Below are positions 5,187-10,844 of a stretch of 10,844 nucleotides of DNA, one piece after another. A program made the translations under genes and the position numbers. A model generated the notes under the pieces. It was not told the DNA's origin and did not search any database. It worked only from the letters and a program-made list of their open reading frames with translations. Every line of letters begins with the position of its first letter. Positions within the stretch are counted from its first letter, which is position 1. The DNA comes from Candidatus Peribacteria bacterium. GTDB lineage: Bacteria; Patescibacteriota; Gracilibacteria; UBA1369; GCA-2718715. The stretch lies in assembly GCA_943349385.1 (NCBI GenBank), contig CALQZM010000026.1:1-10844 (forward strand). Reading direction: 5' to 3'.

Positions 5187-6233
5187 TTATTGAAAGTTAA
5201 TTTGCTTAGATTCTATAGTTTCGGGGGTAAAAGTTAAAGACCTATTAGCCAGTTCAGTCATAAATTCAGCCTCGCGTTCTACAGTCATTCTTTTAGGCCT
5301 ACTTTTATCTATAGTCACACCAATTAATTCGGTAGTTTGTAAGCCATCTTTGCTGATAGTTAAGTTTACTGCTAAACCTTCTTGAGTATCTCTAGAAAAA
5401 TATTGATCAAATATAAAATTACCTAGTGAATAAATAATTAGCTTGCCATTATAATTCTCAATTTCTTGAACCGTATGTGGGTGGTGTCCAATAATCAAGT
5501 CTGCCCCATTATCAATTAAATCATGAGCAATCTTTTTCTGGAAATCGTTTGAAGTATTCTTATATTCTGTTCCCCAGTGGATGTTTACAATAATTTGGTA
5601 GTCGCTATAAAGTTTTTGCATTTCAATTACCAATGTTAAAGCGTCTTTAAGGTCAAAATATTTTGATACTGCTTCGTTTAGGCCAATCCAAACAATCCCG
5701 ATGTCATTAATTTTTTCAGCTTTTACATATAAACTTGAAGCCTCACGGGGATGTCCAAAAGGTACAATCCCGGCATCAGTTAAATATTTTTGTGTTTCAG
5801 TAAAAGCGGATTCGCCTTTATCAAAAGTATGATTATTAGCAATGCTTAAGTGGGTAAATCCACCCGTTCGTAAAAGTTCAGCAACTTTAGGTTGAAATGA
5901 AAAGTTAGTAGTAAAGTCAGGTGTTTTTTTGTGATTAGTTAAAATTGGCCCTTCTAGATTACCTAAAACCACATCTTGATTACTCAAAAACTCTGACATG
6001 TAAGTAAACGGATAATTTTCGCCGCTCCGATTCATTAAAGTTTCTACAAACCTACCGAGCATCATATCACCGACCGCCAGAATTTTTAGTTCTTTTGGTT
6101 CTGGATTCAGAATTCTTTCAATGGTATCGCTTAAGGTAAAATTATCTTTAGTAACTGCGGTTTCGGTGTCCAGGTAGAACCATATTACTAATGCAAACAA
6201 TACTATACCAATAATCAAAAGTAACTTTTTCAT
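5187..6233 (-). CDS. CapA family protein (PGA_cap metallophosphatase-like), membrane anchored
   Basis: The protein has 348 residues. A single N-terminal hydrophobic helix (4-20) should anchor it with the catalytic-type domain outside the cell. The calcineurin-like CapA fold is marked by GDMMLGR (55-61), GNLEGP (91-96), ANNHTFD (132-138), HWGTEY (219-224), GHHPHTVQ (249-256) and SLGNFIFDQ (269-277). Candidate metal or active-site residues are D56, N92, E94, N134, H135, H219, H251 and H253. CapA of Bacillus takes part in poly-gamma-glutamate capsule export, but most family members are uncharacterised and none of the other capsule genes (capB, capC) is visible here. A general role in envelope polymer or phosphoester metabolism is therefore safer than poly-gamma-glutamate synthesis. 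The gene is transcribed divergently from PEP carboxylase and ahead of the DUF5654-like gene. Confidence 0.85.
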   Translation of the reverse strand: MKKLLLIIGIVLFALVIWFYLDTETAVTKDNFTLSDTIERILNPEPKELKILAVGDMMLGRFVETLMNRSGENYPFTYMSEFLSNQDVVLGNLEGPILTNHKKTPDFTTNFSFQPKVAELLRTGGFTHLSIANNHTFDKGESAFTETQKYLTDAGIVPFGHPREASSLYVKAEKINDIGIVWIGLNEAVSKYFDLKDALTLVIEMQKLYSDYQIIVNIHWGTEYKNTSNDFQKKIAHDLIDNGADLIIGHHPHTVQEIENYNGKLIIYSLGNFIFDQYFSRDTQEGLAVNLTISKDGLQTTELIGVTIDKSRPKRMTVEREAEFMTELANRSLTFTPETIESKQINFQ

Positions 6234-6340
6234 ATAACTATATAATAAACGTGAATAAATTTTGTTTACTTGAATTTAACTCTTTGGGAAGTAACCAATA
6301 TACTTCGGTCATAATTTAGCTTAAAGACACATAAACTAGT

Positions 6341-6368
6341 TTGATTTTAACATTTTTTCAATTAAAAT
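6341..6368 (+). promoter_or_regulatory. Likely promoter of the PEP carboxylase gene
   Basis: A -35-like TTGATT (6341-6346) and a -10-like TAAAAT (6363-6368) are separated by 16 nt and match the sigma70 consensus at four and five of six positions. Transcription would start near 6375, leaving a leader of about 33 nt. The 174-nt region between the divergent genes (6234-6407) shows no gene; I found no convincing promoter for the minus-strand side. Confidence 0.4.
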
Positions 6369-6370
6369 GT
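6350..6370. promoter_or_regulatory. Small inverted repeat over the PEP carboxylase -10 region
   Basis: ACATTTT (6350-6356) and AAAATGT (6364-6370) pair perfectly around a 7-nt spacer and cover the proposed -10 element. It may be an operator, but arms this short and AT-rich can arise by chance. Confidence 0.25.
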
Positions 6371-6407
6371 AGCTAATTGTTGTCACTAAATTATTACTCA
6401 AATAAGT

Positions 6408-7916
6408 ATGAGACCAATTCCTCCTATAATGGCCACCCAGCACCCAGATAACGCTTGCCCAACCTATTTCACTAATAACCGCTTTGTATCGGCACAAGAA
6501 GAAATAGAGGAGTGTTACCGATGTTTTGCCGATTTAGGAATTACCGAATATATGTGGGACTGGGAAGGTAAGTTCGTAGATGAAGCCGTTATTGATAGGC
6601 TTTTTATGCAGTATCACGATTATTTTAAAAAACATCCACTTGGAAAAGAAAACTTTTTAACCTTTCGAGTTCCTAATATTTGGATTGAGTCAACCCACAA
6701 GCTCCCAAGAGCATTTATGAATATTATTACTGCCGAAAACGCTGCTAAGAAGTATGGATTCCATTCGCCACCACTTTTTGAAGCAATTTTGCCAATGACC
6801 TCAAGCGTAGATCAGTTAATTTATTTGCAACAAAGTTTCGCAAAAATCGCCAAATCTACCGAAGACATTTTTGACTTTAAAGCTGAACTTGAGCACATTG
6901 AGTTAATTCCGTTATTTGAAGAATTCGAAACAATTGCAAAGTCTAAAGAAATTTTACTTAAATATGTAGATTTCTTAAAATCAGAATACAATTATCGACC
7001 AGAATATTTAAGAGTTATGACCGCACGGAGTGATCCTGCTCTGAATGCCGGATTTTTACCTGCTAAACTTGCGGCTAAACAAGCCATTAGTTTATATGCG
7101 GATTTTGAAGAAGAAACTGGAATAAAAGTTTTTCCAATTGTAGGTGGTGGTTGTTTGCCATTTCGTGGAGGAATTAATCCAGAAAACACTAAAGCCGTTT
7201 TAGAAGAGTATGCCGGATTTTCAACTTTAACAATTCAAAGTGCCTTTAGATACGACTACACTCAAGAACAAGTAACCAAAGCTATTAAGAAATTAACTAC
7301 TGGACTTCCAAAAAACAAACACAAAGCAATCCGCCTAACTAAAGCCGAAATAAATTCAATAAATTCTTTCAATCGGGAAGTTAGTAAATTATACAAATCC
7401 TGCATCGAAAAATTCGCCCCAATTATAAATCAAGTTTCAGATAAACTTCCCTCCCATCGAGAACGAGTACAGCACATTGGCTTATTTGGATACTCACGTG
7501 GAGACGGTAAAGTTAAATTACCTCGCGCCATCAAGTTTTGTGGAGCCTTGTATTCACTTGGAATTCCACCCGAATTAATCGCTTCAGGTCGAGCTTTAAA
7601 GCTGGCTAAACAATCTGGAATGCTACCTCTTATCGAAAAACTTTGCCCTTATTTACGCGAGGATTTTATTCACGCTGGACACTATTTTAATCATGAAAAT
7701 TTAGAACTATTAGCCAAAGACCAAAAAGATTGGAAGATAATCCTAAAAGAAATCAACGACATCGAAGAAATCCTCCAAATAAAAATTGGACCAGATCAAC
7801 CGCATCACATGATTCACCGAAATTTAACGTCAAACATTTACTTTAAATTAAAATTACAAGAGGATTTCTCTGAAGACGCCTTAAAAGCCTCTGAGATTCG
7901 AAAATCACTGGGGTAA
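6408..7916 (+). CDS. ppcA: Archaeal-type phosphoenolpyruvate carboxylase
   Basis: The protein has 502 residues and should catalyse PEP + bicarbonate to oxaloacetate + phosphate in the cytoplasm. Its length fits the archaeal-type family (about 500) rather than the bacterial type (about 900). Family motifs are the N-terminal MATQHPDN (8-15), MWDWEGK (49-55), the TARSDPALNAG segment (205-215), CLPFRGG (249-255), QSAFRYD (277-283), GLFGYSR (358-364) and PPELIASGR (387-395). ATG 6408 is preferred over the in-frame ATG at 6429 because family members usually have a few residues before the TQHPDN motif. The aspartate aminotransferase encoded downstream would convert the oxaloacetate to aspartate. Within bacteria this archaeal form is patchy (for example some clostridia and lactic acid bacteria), so horizontal transfer at some point is likely. 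Gene composition is not obviously different from its neighbours. Confidence 0.93.
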   Translation: MRPIPPIMATQHPDNACPTYFTNNRFVSAQEEIEECYRCFADLGITEYMWDWEGKFVDEAVIDRLFMQYHDYFKKHPLGKENFLTFRVPNIWIESTHKLPRAFMNIITAENAAKKYGFHSPPLFEAILPMTSSVDQLIYLQQSFAKIAKSTEDIFDFKAELEHIELIPLFEEFETIAKSKEILLKYVDFLKSEYNYRPEYLRVMTARSDPALNAGFLPAKLAAKQAISLYADFEEETGIKVFPIVGGGCLPFRGGINPENTKAVLEEYAGFSTLTIQSAFRYDYTQEQVTKAIKKLTTGLPKNKHKAIRLTKAEINSINSFNREVSKLYKSCIEKFAPIINQVSDKLPSHRERVQHIGLFGYSRGDGKVKLPRAIKFCGALYSLGIPPELIASGRALKLAKQSGMLPLIEKLCPYLREDFIHAGHYFNHENLELLAKDQKDWKIILKEINDIEEILQIKIGPDQPHHMIHRNLTSNIYFKLKLQEDFSEDALKASEIRKSLG

Positions 7917-7924
7917 AATTAACT

Positions 7925-7942
7925 TTAAAAAAAACTTTTTAA
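7925..7942 (+). terminator. Weak A/T-only hairpin after PEP carboxylase
   Basis: TTAAAAA (7925-7931) pairs with TTTTTAA (7936-7942) around AAAC. The stem holds no GC pairs, so it would be a poor terminator, and transcription may run on into the OsmC-family gene. Confidence 0.2.
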
Positions 7943-7951
7943 TTTACTTAA

Positions 7952-7969
7952 AATCTTTATAATAAGATT
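7952..7969 (+). promoter_or_regulatory. Perfect -10 element flanked by a 6-nt inverted repeat, upstream of osmC-family gene
   Basis: A consensus TATAAT lies at 7958-7963, 24 nt before the ATG. It is flanked exactly by AATCTT (7952-7957) and AAGATT (7964-7969), which are reverse complements. No good -35 box stands 16-18 nt upstream, so the promoter may depend on an activator or on the extended palindrome. The symmetric placement makes a repressor site plausible. Confidence 0.4.
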
Positions 7970-7987
7970 AATATCTAAAACTTTTAT

Positions 7988-8425
7988 ATGTTCAATTATC
8001 CAATAAAATTCAAGGTACAAGCAGAAGCATTTTCTGGAATCCAAACTTCATGGACAACAAAGGCATTAAGTTATGATTGTGAGTTTCCAGTTTCAGTACC
8101 TATTGAATACCTAGGTCCTGGAAAAGGGGTTAGTCCAGAAGATTTATTCGCAATGGCATTGCAAAATTGCTTTATTGCAACATTTAAGGTTTTTGCAGAA
8201 AAATCAAAACTTGAATACAAATCAATTTTAATTGAATCAGAACTTGAAGTTGATCTAGATGAAAACAAAAGAGGCTGGATGGCTCGAATAAATATGGTAA
8301 TTAAGCTAACTGGTAGTATTAATAAAGAAATCGCCCAGCACGTTTTAACGAAAACCTCACAGGGTTGTATGGTTTTAAATTCTGTAAACACTAAAATAAA
8401 CTTCCGGTACGAATTTTTAGATTAA
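7988..8425 (+). CDS. OsmC family protein (probable peroxide-reducing thiol protein)
   Basis: The protein has 145 residues, the usual length for the OsmC/Ohr family of cytoplasmic thiol-dependent peroxidases that reduce organic hydroperoxides. The two conserved cysteines are present: C61 at the start of the long helix after SPEDLFAMALQN, and C127 in SQGCMVLNSV. A glycine-rich turn (GPGKGVSPEDL, 43-53) precedes the first Cys helix as in family members. The extra C31 is probably not catalytic. OsmC, Ohr and YhfA-like subgroups cannot be separated with confidence here. The gene is flanked by the PEP carboxylase (71 nt upstream) and aminotransferase (123 nt downstream) genes. It appears to have its own -10 element, so it may be a separate stress-response unit. 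Confidence 0.87.
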   Translation: MFNYPIKFKVQAEAFSGIQTSWTTKALSYDCEFPVSVPIEYLGPGKGVSPEDLFAMALQNCFIATFKVFAEKSKLEYKSILIESELEVDLDENKRGWMARINMVIKLTGSINKEIAQHVLTKTSQGCMVLNSVNTKINFRYEFLD

Positions 8426-8548
8426 AACAAAATAAAAAGCACAAAACTTTTCTATAAATTTTAAACTCCTAAAGTACAGGATTGGTAAATTTTAATATTA
8501 CATATCTAGGTTAAAATATAGTAGGTTATTTATATATAAATTGCATTT

Positions 8549-9691
8549 ATGTTCCAAAACTTTAATCAAATTCCGCTAGACCCAATTTTTCAACTTCTAG
8601 CCGAATATAATGCCGATAAAAATCCCCATAAAGTTAATTTAGGTATAGGACTATATGCAGACGATCAAGGAAGTCCATTTGTTTTAAACATAATTAGAAC
8701 GGCTTTTGCACAAGTTGACACTAATAATTTTGACTATCAACCAATCGGCGGCAATAAAAATTATTTAGAAGCAACTGCAAAACTTATTTTTAATAATCCA
8801 GACCCAGCTCAAATTGCAATGCAAGCCACCTGTGGCGGAACCCAAGCATTGAGGATATTTGCCGATTTAGTTGAGCAAGAAGCCAAGCAAGAGGGCTACG
8901 CCCCTTCCCTGTTAATTGGGATGCCAACCTGGAGCAACCATTTAGCAATTTACAAAAATTTTGAAATTCAAAAATTCCAACACTTAAACGACAACGGCTA
9001 CGCCTCACTCGAAAATCTAAAGGCGATTCTCGAAAACGCCCCGCAAAAATCCGTACTATTATTACATGGCGGCAAAACTCACAATCCTACAGGTCAAAAT
9101 TTAACACCTAAGCAGTTAAAATCAGTCACACAACAAATAAATGAAAAGCAAATCAAAGTTTTAATGGACTCCGCTTATTTTGGTTTTGGTGATACTTTCA
9201 AAAACGAACAAAAATATTTAACTGAACTATTTTCCCAAATAGATAATTTCGCAGTTGCATTCTCTTATTCTAAGAACGCTTCGCTTTATGAGCACAGAAC
9301 AGGCGCTCTATTCGTTAAAACTACCAACAAGCAGTCAGTTGAATCACAATTGCAACAAGTCGCCAGAGAGTCGGTTTCTATGGCTCCTGGTTTAGGTCAA
9401 GAAATAATGTTAAACATCCTAACTAACCATCTCAGTGGATGGGAGCAAGAAGTCACTCAAGTAAAAGAAACTATAAATGACAGAAAATTAAGTTTGCTAA
9501 ACATGCTCCCCTCACAGTTTGATTATTTAAAATCTTGTAGCGGTATGTTTGGGATCCTTCCATTCACGCCTGAGCAAATTCAATTGCTACGAAAACATTC
9601 AATCTATTTACCAAATAATGCTAGAATAAATTTTGCTGGAATAAACCCGAGCAATCTAGATTATTTAATTGAAAAATTCAGTTTATTCTAA
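8549..9691 (+). CDS. Aspartate (aromatic) aminotransferase, class I PLP-dependent
   Basis: The protein has 380 residues and transfers the amino group between glutamate and oxaloacetate in the cytoplasm. It resembles E. coli AspC/TyrB rather than the thermophilic subgroup. Aligned landmarks are PLDPIF (9-14), VNLGIGLY (29-36), W128 with PTWSNH, HNPTG (178-182), DSAYFGFG with D207 and Y210, SYSKN with the PLP-binding K242, HRTGA with R250, and ARINFAG with the substrate carboxylate-binding R359. R273 falls where AspC has Arg 292, which selects dicarboxylic substrates, so aspartate/glutamate specificity is favoured. Lying downstream of PEP carboxylase, it would draw oxaloacetate into aspartate. 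A 123-nt gap precedes it; no strong promoter is evident. The stop lies 11 nt from the convergent penicillin-binding protein gene. Confidence 0.92.
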   Translation: MFQNFNQIPLDPIFQLLAEYNADKNPHKVNLGIGLYADDQGSPFVLNIIRTAFAQVDTNNFDYQPIGGNKNYLEATAKLIFNNPDPAQIAMQATCGGTQALRIFADLVEQEAKQEGYAPSLLIGMPTWSNHLAIYKNFEIQKFQHLNDNGYASLENLKAILENAPQKSVLLLHGGKTHNPTGQNLTPKQLKSVTQQINEKQIKVLMDSAYFGFGDTFKNEQKYLTELFSQIDNFAVAFSYSKNASLYEHRTGALFVKTTNKQSVESQLQQVARESVSMAPGLGQEIMLNILTNHLSGWEQEVTQVKETINDRKLSLLNMLPSQFDYLKSCSGMFGILPFTPEQIQLLRKHSIYLPNNARINFAGINPSNLDYLIEKFSLF

Positions 9692-9702
9692 TGGACGACG
9701 AC

Positions 9703-10844
9703 TTATTCTTCTACAATCACTGGCTCTTCAGCTTCGGCTCTTTCGCCAGTAACCAATTCTAATTCATCATTTTTAGAGTAGCCATTTTTATCTATTACTT
9801 TGGCCCGCACTTTGAATTTTTGCCCTAAATTAAATCCAACCGGAACTCTTAGTTCTGCTTCAAATGGGGATGAAGTATCAGCTACTTTCATTTCATCATC
9901 CAAAAAGAATTCCACTTTTTCAATTCCAGCTTCAGCTTCAGCGTTTGCACTAATTCTAAATAATCCTTTTGGAACAACATCATTTTGCATGTAATCTAGA
10001 ATAATTACTTCTTGTAAATTATCAGCAAAATCAGCACGACATAATTCACTTTCTTCTTCCAGCGGAGACCCCACTCTAACTTCATTTCCTAAATTTAATT
10101 CAGAAACTTTTTCTGGCGCTAAGCCGTTAAACCAGCTAATTATTTCTGATTGCCAGTTCAAAAAATCCGGAATTTCTGATTTTGGATTATAGAAAGTGAC
10201 CTCTTTTACAAAATCAGTAGGACAAAATGCATTTGGCTTTTTATTGTTTCTAGTATCAATTTGAGTCAAATAAAATGAATTATCAACTTCGGTAGGCACA
10301 GAAAAACTAGCAAAAATATCAGTTGTTACCATGTTTTCAGGAGTACTCTTACTTGGTAGCTTCCCTGACAATTTACTTATTTGCACTGACTTGATTCCTT
10401 TTGGTTTTTCAAAATCACTCTTCGGTTTATCTTTTAAGGCAAAACTCATAAACTTATTCCAAGTCGGAACCGAAGCATTGTATCCATCTGCACTTAACTC
10501 TGTTTGCGTACCGTCTGAATTGCCAGACCATACGGCGGTTACTAGTTGAGGCGTATATCCAACTGCCCAAAGATTAGTAGGATACACAATTTCGCCTATT
10601 CTTTTCGTACTTGTTCCAGTTTTAATTCCAGCTTTTCTACCATCAGCTAAATTTAACGATCCACCTAAATTCACGCTTTTATCAGACAAAACATCGTTCA
10701 TTAAGTAAGCCACTTGCGGATCTAAAACTTGTAACTTTTTAGGAACAGTTTTCGTATAGTCTTCAAGTATTTTACCGTCTTTATCTTGAACTTTTAAAAT
10801 AGGATTCACATCAACTCGGTAACCGCCATTGGCAAAAACTCCAA
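9703..10844 (-). CDS. Class A penicillin-binding protein, C-terminal part with Ig-like tail (5' truncated by window edge)
   Basis: The reading frame stays open to the right edge, so the start lies outside. The GTG at 10807-10809 is internal: the residues before it read VFANGGYRVD, a typical stretch of the transpeptidase domain. The visible part contains the end of that domain, including the KTGT motif (K codon 10621-10623) and the class A phrase GYTPQLVTAVWSGN. The SxxK serine, SxN motif and glycosyltransferase domain must be upstream. A linker with two Cys follows. Then comes a domain of about 90 residues (9745-10017) with the pattern of a bacterial Ig-like fold, including IEKVEFFLDDE and KFKVRAKVIDKNGY. 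The last dozen residues are Glu-rich. The protein builds and crosslinks peptidoglycan outside the membrane; the Ig-like tail may bind the wall or partner proteins. Confidence 0.88.
   Translation of the reverse strand, partial: GVFANGGYRVDVNPILKVQDKDGKILEDYTKTVPKKLQVLDPQVAYLMNDVLSDKSVNLGGSLNLADGRKAGIKTGTSTKRIGEIVYPTNLWAVGYTPQLVTAVWSGNSDGTQTELSADGYNASVPTWNKFMSFALKDKPKSDFEKPKGIKSVQISKLSGKLPSKSTPENMVTTDIFASFSVPTEVDNSFYLTQIDTRNNKKPNAFCPTDFVKEVTFYNPKSEIPDFLNWQSEIISWFNGLAPEKVSELNLGNEVRVGSPLEEESELCRADFADNLQEVIILDYMQNDVVPKGLFRISANAEAEAGIEKVEFFLDDEMKVADTSSPFEAELRVPVGFNLGQKFKVRAKVIDKNGYSKNDELELVTGERAEAEEPVIVEE

Noticed and set aside
5187..6233. Poly-gamma-glutamate capsule synthesis locus
   Set aside because: Only the CapA-like gene is present. 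Its neighbours are not capB or capC, and CapA-family proteins are widespread without capsule genes.
8071..8391. A 106-codon open frame on the minus strand
   Set aside because: It lies wholly inside the OsmC-family gene, resembles no protein family, and has no supporting start context; it is a shadow of the plus-strand gene. The same applies to minus-strand frames at 1448-1651, 3063-3266, 6992-7189 and 8790-9008, and plus-strand frames at 9800-9994 and 10331-10549.
8528..8541. Perfect 14-nt palindrome ATTTATATATAAAT before the aminotransferase gene
   Set aside because: It consists only of A and T in an A/T-rich leader, so chance is a sufficient explanation. The TAAAAT at 8512-8517 nearby has no good -35 partner, so I did not call a promoter.
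226..9705. UGA read as glycine (genetic code 25)
   Set aside because: All genes read through at normal length with the standard code, and no in-frame TGA is needed. Absence of TGA stops alone does not show recoding.
10807..10809. GTG as the start of the penicillin-binding protein gene
   Set aside because: The frame continues upstream to the window edge with recognisable transpeptidase sequence (VFANGGYRVD), and the visible part lacks the catalytic serine. The gene is truncated by the edge.

Overview
This AT-rich window most likely comes from a bacterium with a reduced, fermentative lifestyle. My best guess is a Candidate Phyla Radiation (Patescibacteria) genome, but this is an inference. It rests on low GC, very compact gene spacing, an archaeal-type PEP carboxylase, a small DUF5654-like membrane protein, secreted low-complexity proteins, and 11 visible start codons with no Shine-Dalgarno sequence. 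All 13 visible stop codons are TAA or TAG, and no gene needs a recoded UGA.

Layout. (1) Positions 1-1794 (+): three closely spaced genes for exported proteins of unknown function. They are the C-terminal end of a Ser/Thr/Pro- and Cys-containing repeat protein, an Asn/Tyr-rich protein with a duplicated 32-residue module, and a Cys-containing Asp/Gly-rich protein. A clear rho-independent terminator follows. (2) Positions 1933-4914 (+): a zinc-uptake operon of Fur/Zur-family regulator, zinc-binding lipoprotein, ABC ATPase and ABC permease. Two inverted repeats in the upstream region are candidate operators. (3) Positions 4907-6233 (-): a membrane-anchored CapA-type metallophosphatase-like protein followed after 1 nt by a DUF5654-like protein. 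The latter overlaps the end of the zinc permease tail to tail. (4) Positions 6408-9691 (+): archaeal-type PEP carboxylase, an OsmC-family protein, and a class I aspartate aminotransferase. (5) Positions 9703-10844 (-): the C-terminal part of a class A penicillin-binding protein with an Ig-like tail, truncated by the right edge.

How the genes work together: the zinc genes form a self-contained, probably autoregulated uptake system. Its parts carry several metal-binding tracts: a His/Asp/Glu loop in the binding protein and a Cys/His tail in the ATPase. PEP carboxylase and aspartate aminotransferase together would make aspartate from PEP, bicarbonate and glutamate, with OsmC adding peroxide defence between them. 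CapA-like protein, the penicillin-binding protein and the three secreted proteins point to envelope functions. I see no mobile elements, tRNA or rRNA genes, CRISPR arrays or defence systems. No gene-free stretch exceeds 300 bases. The least-explained part is the secreted-protein cluster at the left end.
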